Notes: generated from the letters alone by a model not told the origin. Shown: positions 1 to 6,576, counted from the stretch's first letter. The stretch: 8,425 nucleotides of DNA from JBGTKH01 sp041744735 (GCA_041744735.1 JBGTKH010000537.1:1-8425); one strand, 5' to 3'. A program made the numbers and translations.

Positions 1-168
1 GTGGCGACTGCATGCTTGCTGGCAGCCCCTGTGAAATCGGCACAATCGCTCTAGAGCGAAAGGGGGCTTGTTGCTAAACTTCGCGCCCTCTTGCGGACGA
101 CAAACTGCGCGCGGGCAGCGGCTGCCCAGCGCTCACTGATACCTCATCTACGATCGGAAAACCTGACC
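1..168. other. Leader region with no complete gene
   Basis: No reading frame here can be supported as a gene. The frame of the next gene is open back to a TTG at 91. The 26 residues this would add are Arg/Ala-rich and would sit in front of an obvious signal peptide, so I treat them as untranslated leader. The stretch holds a 14-base perfect palindrome at 46-59. It also holds a small potential hairpin at 113-127 (GGGCAG, loop CGG, CTGCCC). No convincing promoter with both boxes was seen. Confidence 0.5.
46..59. repeat. 14-bp perfect palindrome (possible operator)
   Basis: TCGCTCTAGAGCGA is identical to its own reverse complement. It lies about 110 bases upstream of the ATG of the secreted-protein gene. 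A gapless palindrome of this length fits a dimeric regulator site better than a terminator: there is no loop and no T-run follows. No regulator can be named. Chance occurrence in a GC-rich region is possible. Confidence 0.25.
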
Positions 169-1083
169 ATGATGCGTCCGACTGGCTTGCTGAAAGCGGT
201 CTTCGTACTCTCCGTTGTTCACTCAATGTTCGCCGAGATTGCGGACGCTCAGCAACAAGGCATCCAATTTGGACCGGTTCGCATCGCGGCGGTGGGCCAG
301 CAGCCTGCAGCTCCAACGCTGCCGCGGGCCCCGTTTCCGCCGCTGAACGAGGCTCAGAAGAAATACCTTGACGATATTCTCGGTTACTGGCAGTTCAGCA
401 GCAACAAGATTGAAAACTATCGCTGCCAGTTTCAGCGCTGGGAATACGACCCGGTGTTCGGGCCCAAGGACACATTCAAGACTTACAGCCAAGGGGAAAT
501 CCGCTACCAAAGTCCGGACAAGGGCTTGTTCAAGGTAGAAAAGATCGTGCATTACACTCCACCGCGAGCACAGGGCGAACAGCCGCAATACGTCGAGCGG
601 CCGGACGTCAGCGGCGAACATTGGATCTGCGACGGCAAGTCAATCTTTGAGTTCGACTACCAAAAGAAGCGACTGGTCGAGCGCGAACTGCCGCCCGAAA
701 TGCAGGGGAAAGGCATCGTCGACGGCCCGCTGCCATTCTTGTTCGGCGCAGACGCCGAAAAGATCAAGGCGCGATTCTGGGTGCACGTGATCACACCCGC
801 CGAGGCGAAAGGCGAATACTGGCTGGAAGCGTTTCCGAAAAGCCGCGAGGACGCCGCCAACTACAAAATGGTGCACGTGATCATCGACGAGAAGGATTTT
901 CTGCCCAAGGCGATTCGTGTCTTCGATCGCAACTTCGATCCGCACAGCAACAACGCCTACACCACGTTCATGTTCGACAAGCGCGAGGTGAATCCGCTGT
1001 TCGACTTGGACAAGCTGGCCATCTGGAAAAAGGCCTTCTATCGGCCTTCGACGCCGTCGGGTTGGGAACGGGTTGTCGAGTAA
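169..1083 (+). CDS. Secreted TIGR03009-like planctomycete protein
   Basis: This is a 304-residue exported protein of unknown function. With the start at ATG 169 (a second ATG follows at 172), residues 1-27 form a signal peptide: a short charged start, a hydrophobic core (LLKAVFVLSVVHSMFA) and a small-residue end at ADA. A Gln/Pro/Ala-rich linker follows to about residue 58. The rest (about 62-300) is one globular domain rich in aromatic and charged residues. It has the pattern I associate with TIGR03009 ('planctomycete domain 2'): a YRCQFQRWEYDP strand, GEIRYQSPDKGLFKVE, WICDGKSIFEFDY, a PLPFLFGA turn and a late FLPKAIRVFDRN strand. That order of beta strands resembles LolA/LolB-type lipoprotein-carrier folds, so lipid or envelope binding is possible but is inference. 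Two cysteines (about 86 and 154) could form a disulfide after export. The TTG at 91 is rejected as start because it would bury the signal peptide. The gene appears to stand alone. Confidence 0.82.
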   Translation: MMRPTGLLKAVFVLSVVHSMFAEIADAQQQGIQFGPVRIAAVGQQPAAPTLPRAPFPPLNEAQKKYLDDILGYWQFSSNKIENYRCQFQRWEYDPVFGPKDTFKTYSQGEIRYQSPDKGLFKVEKIVHYTPPRAQGEQPQYVERPDVSGEHWICDGKSIFEFDYQKKRLVERELPPEMQGKGIVDGPLPFLFGADAEKIKARFWVHVITPAEAKGEYWLEAFPKSREDAANYKMVHVIIDEKDFLPKAIRVFDRNFDPHSNNAYTTFMFDKREVNPLFDLDKLAIWKKAFYRPSTPSGWERVVE

Positions 1084-1097
1084 TCTGGAACGCCATC

Positions 1098-1168
1098 GTA
1101 GCCGAACCCGTGCGAGTTCGGAGTTTGTAGATCTTGCGAGACAACCGAAGTCTCACGACTTCGGCTAC
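1098..1168. repeat. Head-to-head pair of palindromic repeat cores
   Basis: Two copies of a 24-base core beginning GTAGCCGAA face each other, at 1098-1121 (forward) and 1145-1168 (reverse), with 23 bases between. They match at 20 of 24 positions when one is reverse-complemented, so the whole unit can fold into a long stem. Each core is also a hairpin by itself. The reverse copy is perfect (CCGAAGTC 1145-1152, four-base loop, GACTTCGG 1157-1164). The forward copy (CCGAACCC, loop GTGC, GAGTTCGG) has one mismatch. The same core occurs at 6509-6532 and 6692-6715. It starts 14 bases after a stop codon, a typical place for a REP-like or small non-autonomous mobile element. It could also end or stabilise the upstream transcript. 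Confidence 0.75.
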
Positions 1169-1334
1169 TTCTAGTTGCGAGATTTCTCCGCAGGCGTAGT
1201 TCGGCACGCGTGCGTGGCAATTCTCTTATCTCAAGTCTCGAAACGGGCTTTGTTTTCGCGCCGGCGGCATGGCGGGTCCCGACGTAGTAACCAACCGGAC
1301 GCGCCGCTGGCTTTCCCTGCCCTTGACGCCGACC

Positions 1335-1340
1335 TATAAT
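1335..1340 (+). promoter_or_regulatory. Candidate -10 box for the nfeD operon
   Basis: A perfect TATAAT lies at 1335-1340, 68 bases before the ATG at 1409. The -35 box is poor: at 17-base spacing (1312-1317) the sequence is TTTCCC, matching TTGACA at 3 of 6 positions. The better TTGACG at 1323-1328 is too close. If the box is used, transcription would begin near 1347. That is downstream of the TTG at 1340, so it favours the ATG at 1409 as the true start. Confidence 0.4.
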
Positions 1341-1408
1341 TGAGCGATTCACAACGTCAACGACGCAAGTTAGTTGCGCGCTCTTTTGGGGAGTCTCTGG
1401 GAACGGTT

Positions 1409-3652
1409 ATGGCCGTCAATTGTCCAGCAAAACAAGCGACTCTCAGCCGCACGGCACGACGATGTTTTTCGCTTTGCCTGTGCTTGGTCGGCGTGTGCTT
1501 GTTGGCGGCCGACGAAGGATCGGATAAGTCACAGGCTCGACCGGCTCGCGATGCGTCCGCCAAACCGGCGCCGCAAGAAGCTACGTCTCGCGTCGCATAT
1601 CTGATTCGCATTCCTTTGCCGATTGCCGGCGACGTGGACACGCGCGTCGAGCAGATGGTCGGTCAATTGCTCGAACTACTGCCGGCCGGCGAGCAGCGGC
1701 CGGTGTTGATCTTCGAATTCCGCGCCGCCGATGGTCAATCGGGCGAAGGGAGCAAGTTTGAGCGGTCGTTGTCGCTGGCTCGATTTCTCTCCGGCCAAGA
1801 ACTAAGCCGCGTGCGCACGGTGGCGTACCTGCCCAATTCGGTGCAAGGACACGCGGTGCTGGCCGTGATGGCCTGTGAAGAGATCATTCTGCACCCGGAC
1901 GCGAAGCTCGGCCGCGCCGGCATTGACGAAGCGGCGGTCGATGCGACGATGAGAAGTGCATACACCGAGATCGCCGCACGCCGCCGCACGATTCCCGTGC
2001 CGGTCGCGTTGGGCATGCTCGACAAGCAACTGGCTGTCTACAAAGTTCAATCGCTCGACGGCGTGCGGTATGTGCTCGGCGACGAATACGAAAAGCTGCA
2101 GCAAGCCGGCAACGCGCCAATAGCGGACACGGTTGTTCCGCCCGGCGAGTTCGCGTTTTTGAGCGGATTCGATCTGCGGAACAAGTACCAGATTGCCAGC
2201 CACTTGGCCACGGACCGCCGCGAGTTGGCCGCGGCGCTGCGTTTGCCGCCGGGCGCGATCATCGAAGATCCGTCGCTGGGCGGACAATGGCAGGCGCTGC
2301 TCGTCGAGCTGCGCGGCCCAGTCACTGCCAGCTACGTCAACCGCGTCATTCGCGGCATCGAAGACGGGCGGCGAGACCGTCAAATCAATTTCATTTGCGT
2401 GTTGGTCGAGAGCGCCGGCGGCTCGCCCGCGGAAAGCGTGCGGCTGGCCAATCATCTGGCGGCCTTCGATCCCGCGGCGATTCGCACCGTGGCGTATGTG
2501 CCGAATGAAGCGAGATCCGACGCGGCGCTGGTGGCGCTGGCCTGCGATCAAATCGTGATGGACGACGAAGCGGTGCTCGGCGGCCCGGGTGCTCGGTACA
2601 TCAGCCCTCGCATGCAGAAAGAGTTGCGTACTCCGATTCAATCGATCGCCGCAACCAAACATCGCGATTGGTCGTTGCTGAACGCGCTGGTCGATCCGCA
2701 ATTGGCCGTGCACGAATTTCGCCGGCCGGGCACCGGCGAAGCCCGCTACTTCAGCGACGAAGAACTTGCCGCTCAGAAGGACAAAGAAGTTTGGCAACGC
2801 GGCGCGGCCGTAGACACTGGTGACGGGCTGACTGGCCGGAAAGCAGCGGACTTGAAACTAGTCCGTCACTTGGCCGGTTCGTACACAGAGCTGCGGACAC
2901 TGTACAACTTGGACGACGAATTGAAACCGGTCGAAGCCAATCAATTCATCGTGGCCATCGAACGTTTGGCGGCCCAGCCCTGGTTTCCTCACACGTTGCT
3001 GTTCATCGGATTCTTCGCACTGCTGTCGGAAGCCTCCGCACCCGGTGTCGGCGTGCCCGGGTTCATCTCTGCCTTGTGCTTCCTGCTTTTCTTCTGGAGC
3101 CAATTCCTGAATGGCACGGCCGACTGGCTGGAGGTGCTGTTGTTCGTGGCCGGCGTAGTGTTTGTGTTGCTGGAGATTTTCGTCATCCCGGGCCTCGGTG
3201 TCTTCGGAATCGGCGGCGGGCTGATGATCATCATCTCGATTGTGCTGGCCAGCCAGACGTTTGTGATCCCCCAGAACTCGTACCAATTCGGGCAACTGCC
3301 GGGGTCGCTGTTCTCGATTGTGATGGCCGGCGGCGGAGCGCTGGCGGCACTGTTCGTCATGTATCGCTACCTGCCTAACACGCCGTATTTGAATCGGCTG
3401 ATGCTGAAGCCGCCGGAAGGCGATCAGTTAGACGAACTGTCGCAGCGCGAATCGCTGGTCATGTGGAATCACTTGATGGGTAAGCGCGGCGTGACCACCA
3501 CGCCGCTGATCCCCGCCGGCAAAGCCCGCTTTGGCGACGATACCATCGACGTCACCAGCGACGGCGATTTTATCTCGCGCGGCACCGACATCTACGTGAC
3601 CGAAGTCCGCGGCAACCACGTGGTCGTGCGCGCCATCGAGGGCAAGGAATAG
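1409..3652 (+). CDS. nfeD: Long NfeD-family protein with two ClpP/SppA-like domains
   Basis: A 747-residue membrane protein of the NfeD (membrane-bound ClpP-class serine protease) family. Residues about 10-36 are a signal peptide (SRTARR, then CFSLCLCLVGVCLLAA). Two ClpP/crotonase-like domains follow, at about 60-280 and 295-505. They are related to each other: RTVAYLPN against RTVAYVPN, AVMACEEII against ALACDQIV, LDKQLAVYK against VDPQLAVHE. The second has a Gly-Gly turn (ESAGGSP, about 333-339), and Ser370 in ARSDAALVAL lines up by eye with the family's catalytic serine. The first has Gly147 there and no Gly-Gly turn, so it is probably inactive. I cannot find the family's catalytic lysine with confidence. 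About five membrane spans occupy 526-655, including the family-type APGVGVPG and IPGLGVFGIGGG turns. An OB-fold NfeD domain ends the protein (about 691-744, from GKRGVTT). Usual long NfeD proteins are about 430-500 residues, and the extra length here is the duplicated domain. Start ATG 1409 is preferred over TTG 1340: it has GGGA 6 bases upstream and gives a clean signal peptide. Likely role: membrane protein quality control or membrane-domain organisation. Confidence 0.88.
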   Translation: MAVNCPAKQATLSRTARRCFSLCLCLVGVCLLAADEGSDKSQARPARDASAKPAPQEATSRVAYLIRIPLPIAGDVDTRVEQMVGQLLELLPAGEQRPVLIFEFRAADGQSGEGSKFERSLSLARFLSGQELSRVRTVAYLPNSVQGHAVLAVMACEEIILHPDAKLGRAGIDEAAVDATMRSAYTEIAARRRTIPVPVALGMLDKQLAVYKVQSLDGVRYVLGDEYEKLQQAGNAPIADTVVPPGEFAFLSGFDLRNKYQIASHLATDRRELAAALRLPPGAIIEDPSLGGQWQALLVELRGPVTASYVNRVIRGIEDGRRDRQINFICVLVESAGGSPAESVRLANHLAAFDPAAIRTVAYVPNEARSDAALVALACDQIVMDDEAVLGGPGARYISPRMQKELRTPIQSIAATKHRDWSLLNALVDPQLAVHEFRRPGTGEARYFSDEELAAQKDKEVWQRGAAVDTGDGLTGRKAADLKLVRHLAGSYTELRTLYNLDDELKPVEANQFIVAIERLAAQPWFPHTLLFIGFFALLSEASAPGVGVPGFISALCFLLFFWSQFLNGTADWLEVLLFVAGVVFVLLEIFVIPGLGVFGIGGGLMIIISIVLASQTFVIPQNSYQFGQLPGSLFSIVMAGGGALAALFVMYRYLPNTPYLNRLMLKPPEGDQLDELSQRESLVMWNHLMGKRGVTTTPLIPAGKARFGDDTIDVTSDGDFISRGTDIYVTEVRGNHVVVRAIEGKE

Positions 3653-3657
3653 TCGTC

Positions 3658-4251
3658 ATGAACGATCCGCTGTTCTGGTCGGTGTTGCTGTTGGTGATCG
3701 GCTTGGTGCTGATTCTGCTGGAACTGTTCGTGCCCTCCGGCGGAATTATCGGCGTGTTGGCCGCAGCGGCCGTGGTGGGATCGATGATCGTGGCCTTCAC
3801 CGGCGGGCCGAGGCTGGGCGCGATCATGATGTTGGCCGCCGCCGTTGGCGTTCCGCTCGTGCTGGCCGTTGCCATTCGCTGGTGGCCGTCGACGCCGCTA
3901 GGGCGCATGATCCTGATCCAGCGCAGCGGGCGCGGCGACGACGTTTTGCCGGACGACGAATCCTATCGCAATCTGAAAAAGATGGTCGGCAAGCGCGGCA
4001 AGGCCAAGAGCATGATGCTGCCCAGCGGCGTGGTTTCGATCGAAGGTCGCACCTACGACGCGGTGAGCGAAGGCATGGCCATCGACCCGGGCCAACCCAT
4101 CCGTGTCGTCGCCATCCGCACCAACCGCATCGTCGTCCGTCCCGTCGATGCCCAAGAACCCCAGCCACAGACGGCCGAAGCGGAAGAAGATATCCTCTCC
4201 CGCCCCATCGACGCGCTAGGCCTGGAACCGCTGGACGATCCATTGGCTTGA
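3658..4251 (+). CDS. Short NfeD-family membrane protein
   Basis: A 197-residue protein with the short NfeD layout: a membrane part followed by an OB-fold, with no protease domain. Spans are visible at about 5-25, 28-48 and 53-76. The OB-fold runs about 111-164 and begins GKRGKAKSMMLPSG, where the long protein has GKRGVTTTPLIPAG. The segment before it, RWWPSTPLGRMIL, also parallels YRYLPNTPYLNRLML of the long protein, so the two C-terminal halves are homologous. An acidic tail follows (QTAEAEEDILSRPIDALGLEPLDDPLA, about 171-197), probably cytosolic and disordered. The ATG lies 5 bases after the upstream stop, so the two are almost certainly co-transcribed and may form one complex. In other bacteria such proteins work with flotillin-like FloA, but no such gene follows here. 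No clear Shine-Dalgarno site is seen. Translational coupling is plausible. Confidence 0.87.
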   Translation: MNDPLFWSVLLLVIGLVLILLELFVPSGGIIGVLAAAAVVGSMIVAFTGGPRLGAIMMLAAAVGVPLVLAVAIRWWPSTPLGRMILIQRSGRGDDVLPDDESYRNLKKMVGKRGKAKSMMLPSGVVSIEGRTYDAVSEGMAIDPGQPIRVVAIRTNRIVVRPVDAQEPQPQTAEAEEDILSRPIDALGLEPLDDPLA

Positions 4252-4450
4252 TCCACCCGAGAACTGCCGGCACGTCAAATATTTCGCGTTTGCGGGGAGG
4301 GACTTTTTCGGGTATCAGCCAGGAAGATTTGATCGATCCATCGAGGCGTCCGTTTGCCTTGTTGCGAAGCAAAGCTTCGGTTAGGATTGATGAAGGCATG
4401 CGTGACGTGAACTTCTGCGTTGCAAATTCAATGACGCGAAAGGGGAGTTT
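4252..4450. other. Gap between the NfeD operon and the cupin gene
   Basis: No gene is supported in these 199 bases. A short hairpin (CGAAGC 4365-4370, loop AAA, GCTTCG 4374-4379) is present but has no following T-run, so it is a poor terminator. The cupin reading frame is open upstream only to a TGA at 4403 and contains no ATG before 4451. Confidence 0.5.
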
Positions 4451-4687
4451 ATGGCGTCCATCATTCTGGGCCCGGGAGAGGAATTTGAACATCGGCACGA
4501 GTCCGACAGTGAAACCATCCTGAGGCGCGGCACACGTGTCCGGATCTCCATAGGCGGTAGGTCCCCACAGGACATGGAGCCCAATAAACCCATTCGTATC
4601 CCTGGCGGAATGCCCCACCGCATGCGAAACGATGGACCCGATTACAGTATCGTTGATTGCCATCATGGCCTCACCGGCAACCCATAA
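4451..4687 (+). CDS. Small single-domain cupin protein
   Basis: A 78-residue protein made almost entirely of one cupin barrel. Cupin motif 1 is seen as GEEFEHRHESDSE, with metal-ligand candidates His14, His16 and Glu21, then Gly27. Motif 2 is IPGGMPHRMRN, which fits PxGxxHxxxN exactly, with His56 as the fourth ligand. This suggests a metal-binding cupin, but substrate and reaction cannot be read from sequence. Small cupins include isomerases, dioxygenases and sugar or ligand sensors. It is shorter than most stand-alone cupins (about 100-120 residues). ATG 4451 falls inside what looks like the first core strand (FMASIIL), and the preceding in-frame codons (KFNDAKGEF) also look cupin-like. A TGA at 4403 blocks further extension, so the gene may use a non-ATG start or be 5'-truncated. 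An AGGGGAG sits only 3 bases before the ATG, closer than usual. Its 3' end overlaps the next gene in another frame. Confidence 0.65.
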   Translation: MASIILGPGEEFEHRHESDSETILRRGTRVRISIGGRSPQDMEPNKPIRIPGGMPHRMRNDGPDYSIVDCHHGLTGNP

Positions 4688-5450
4688 CCGCGATGTTCGA
4701 CCGTTGTCGTCTGCTGGCGATAGCGATTATCCGGGTCCGCCACGACACGTATTCCAGTTTCGTTCCTGGCGCACCCTACTATGGACTTTGGCGTGTGTGG
4801 CGTTGTTTGTTCTTGCTCAAGCCCTCGTGTGCGAGACGTGCACTCAGATGGGCTTCGATGCTAAACAGCGCCTTTATCTACTTCGGTTTCCTTTGCTGGA
4901 CTTGCGTGCGGCAGTGACGTTGTTTGTTAGTTTTGTCGCACTGGCAGTAGGTCGCGAGCAGTTCGCACTGGGACTGCGACCGTACCTCTCCTATTCCAAC
5001 ATCAATCCCACGGCAGAGGAGCGAAAAGCAAACAAAAAAAGCTTTCGCGTAGTCGTGCGCAACGAGGGCACAGGACTGGCCGTGATCCACAACGTCTCGT
5101 ATGTTCTGCGGCTCAAAGATCGGGCCGTCGAATCCATACTGCAACACGAGACACTGGTAAAACGACTGAAGGACGATGCCGGTCTCGAGGAGAGACGGCA
5201 TTACGAACTGCCCCGTTTCTCCGCCGGCGCGACGATCGGCAAAGACAAAGAGCGGGACGTCTTCACGTTGATCGACCGGCTGGTCGGCGATCTGGCTCCA
5301 CTTCTGGCATTAGACATCAAGCTTCAATATCGCGGGCTGTTGGGCGACCTCTACGAGAAACAGATTTACTGCATTCCGCGACCGGCGTATCGTCGCCTGA
5401 CAGCGAATACGCCCGCAGCAGTGGACGAACAGAAGTGCGGGCCGAGTTAA
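4632..5450 (+). CDS. Two-span membrane protein of unknown function
   Basis: A protein of up to 272 residues that I do not recognise as a named family. A hydrophilic N-terminus leads to two membrane spans (about 47-66, TLLWTLACVALFVLAQALV; and 93-107, AAVTLFVSFVALAV). A soluble C-terminal region follows. It opens RPYLSYSNI and continues FRVVVRNEGTGLAVIHNVSY, then ends with LDIKLQYRGLLGDLYEKQIY. The RPxL...N.G.G.A pattern after a two-helix anchor is common in uncharacterised bacterial proteins and suggests a beta-sandwich next to the membrane. It is a description, not a function. The start is uncertain. ATG 4632 gives a 56-base overlap with the cupin gene and ATG 4665 (residue 12) a 23-base overlap. 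Neither has a clear ribosome site, and the N-terminal residues are an out-of-frame reading of the cupin motif region. The overlap suggests co-expression with the cupin. Confidence 0.7.
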   Translation: MDPITVSLIAIMASPATHNRDVRPLSSAGDSDYPGPPRHVFQFRSWRTLLWTLACVALFVLAQALVCETCTQMGFDAKQRLYLLRFPLLDLRAAVTLFVSFVALAVGREQFALGLRPYLSYSNINPTAEERKANKKSFRVVVRNEGTGLAVIHNVSYVLRLKDRAVESILQHETLVKRLKDDAGLEERRHYELPRFSAGATIGKDKERDVFTLIDRLVGDLAPLLALDIKLQYRGLLGDLYEKQIYCIPRPAYRRLTANTPAAVDEQKCGPS

Positions 5451-5522
5451 TTTGGATCTGATATCTACGAGCGTTTTGCTAACCGCAGGGTTGGACAGTT
5501 CTCACGACCGCAAGCCGCTGCT

Positions 5523-6467
5523 TCAGTCCACGCGAATTTGCACGCGCGCCGCGAATGACTCACCGGGTTCCAGGATTCGCAGCCCCGCGTTCACGCCCAG
5601 CCTTGTCAACCGAAACGGGTCTGGGGCGCATGTTAAAGGCTCGATGCAGACGGCTTGGCGGTGGCCGGGGTTGTAGACGACGCATTCGCGGAAGGCGCGG
5701 TCGAATGTCATGACCATCGAGCGGCCGCTGTTGGGGTCGTGGATGCTGGTGGTGCAAACGCCGTCGTGAAATGCCAGCTCGGAGAAGGCGTTGTCGAACG
5801 CCATGTCGGCGAATCGCAGACCGTGGTGGAATTGTTGCGAGTTTTCGAGCGGCAGCAGCTCGCCGGTGGCCAGCATGTTGTTTAACTCCCACTCACCGGA
5901 AACAGGTAATTTGACGAGGCAATCATCAGCGCTCGGACCGCCCAGCGGCACACGGAAATACGGGTGCGTTCCAAAGCCGCAGGGGAGCGGGCGCTGGTCG
6001 GGGTTTTCGATGAGGAATAATGCGTCGAGCGAATTGCCGCTGAGCGCATACGTTGCGGTGATGCGGAAATCGGCGGGCCAGCACTCGAGCAATTGCGGGT
6101 CGTCGACCGATGCCTGAAACTGTCCAACGACGCGCTGGGCCGAGTTTTCCGTCACGCGCCACGGCCGCGCGTGCACGAAACCGTGAATGGCATTGCCGCG
6201 CCCGTCGCCCTCTTTAAGCTGATACTGCTTCCCTTCCCATTCGAATACCACGCCTTGAATGCGGCCGGGAAACGGAAACATCAACGGAATACCGCTGCCC
6301 GACGGCCGCTCTTTGCCCGCAGCGAAATTTGCCGCCGACCACAACACGTCAATCGGCCGGCCCGCGTGCTGCACTTTGAACTCGTAACAGTTGAAGCCGA
6401 ACCCGACCGTGATCTTGGCGGATGAACCGGCCGCTGAATCGATGAGCGTGACAACTTCCACGGACAT
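5523..6467 (-). CDS. Aldose 1-epimerase (GalM-like)
   Basis: A 314-residue cytosolic enzyme of the aldose 1-epimerase/mutarotase superfamily, which interconverts alpha and beta anomers of sugars such as glucose or galactose. The usual active-site landmarks are present in order: NAIHGF (His95), GFGTHPYF (His168, general acid) and CIEPLT (Glu276, general base), with FDNAF (Asp226) between. The early PLMFPFPGRIQ segment (about 61-71) is the substrate-loop arginine region. Length is normal for the family and no signal peptide is seen. The IEPLT version, rather than the EPQ of classical GalM, and the overall layout recall the Slr1438-like or YeaD-like branches, so the true substrate may be a sugar phosphate or another hexose. 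A purine-rich AGAGAGA precedes the ATG. A palindromic repeat lies 26 bases upstream of the start. The gene converges on the membrane-protein gene, with 72 bases between them and no clear shared terminator. Confidence 0.88.
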   Translation of the reverse strand: MSVEVVTLIDSAAGSSAKITVGFGFNCYEFKVQHAGRPIDVLWSAANFAAGKERPSGSGIPLMFPFPGRIQGVVFEWEGKQYQLKEGDGRGNAIHGFVHARPWRVTENSAQRVVGQFQASVDDPQLLECWPADFRITATYALSGNSLDALFLIENPDQRPLPCGFGTHPYFRVPLGGPSADDCLVKLPVSGEWELNNMLATGELLPLENSQQFHHGLRFADMAFDNAFSELAFHDGVCTTSIHDPNSGRSMVMTFDRAFRECVVYNPGHRQAVCIEPLTCAPDPFRLTRLGVNAGLRILEPGESFAARVQIRVD

Positions 6468-6493
6468 GAGGTTTCTCTCTGATCTGCATCAAC

Positions 6494-6576
6494 GGGCCTT
6501 TCAACACCGTAGCCGAAGTTGTGAAACTTCGGAATTCTGACGAATTCCGCTACGAGGTGCGGGTATTGAAATGCCC
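6494..6576 (+). repeat. 83-base palindromic element, copy A
   Basis: Outer arms GGGCCTTTCAACACC (6494-6508) and GGTATTGAAATGCCC (6562-6576) pair at 13 of 15 positions. Inside are GTAGC (6509-6513) against GCTAC (6549-6553) and two adjacent hairpins. One is CCGAAGTT, loop GTGA, AACTTCGG (6513-6532, perfect 8-bp stem). The other is GGAATTC, loop TGAC, GAATTCC (6531-6548, perfect 7-bp stem). The two hairpins share a GG. Copy B has the same length and differs at 9 of 83 positions. The element has terminal inverted repeats but no coding capacity, as in a MITE or REP-like repeat. It begins 26 bases upstream of the epimerase ATG, so it may lie in that gene's leader or promoter. Confidence 0.85.

Larger units (their letters stand above)
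1084..1408. other. 325-base intergenic region
   Basis: No gene is supported here. The left third (1098-1168) holds an inverted pair of repeat cores. The right end holds a TATAAT box (1335-1340) upstream of the long NfeD gene. Between them (about 1170-1330) I see only a short direct repeat, TTGCGAGA at 1134-1141 and 1175-1182, and nothing with a clear function. No T-rich intrinsic terminator for the upstream gene was found, although the repeat hairpin could play that part. Confidence 0.6.

Noticed and set aside
1323..1328. TTGACG as a -35 box
   Set aside because: Only 6 bases separate it from the TATAAT at 1335, far too few for a standard promoter.
1340..1408. TTG start at 1340 for the long NfeD protein
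   Set aside because: It overlaps the candidate -10 box and would put 23 extra residues before the signal peptide. ATG 1409 fits better.
1802..2797. Long minus-strand open frame (331 codons) opposite the long NfeD gene
   Set aside because: It lies wholly inside a well-supported gene. Its translation is His/Arg/Gln-rich with no domain pattern, as expected for a shadow in GC-rich DNA.
4365..4379. Hairpin CGAAGC-AAA-GCTTCG as a terminator for the NfeD operon
   Set aside because: The stem is short and no T-run follows on either strand.
3824..4666. Minus-strand open frame of 280 codons across the short NfeD gene and the cupin
   Set aside because: Its product is Arg/Trp-rich and low in recognisable structure, and it overlaps two genes with clear family motifs.
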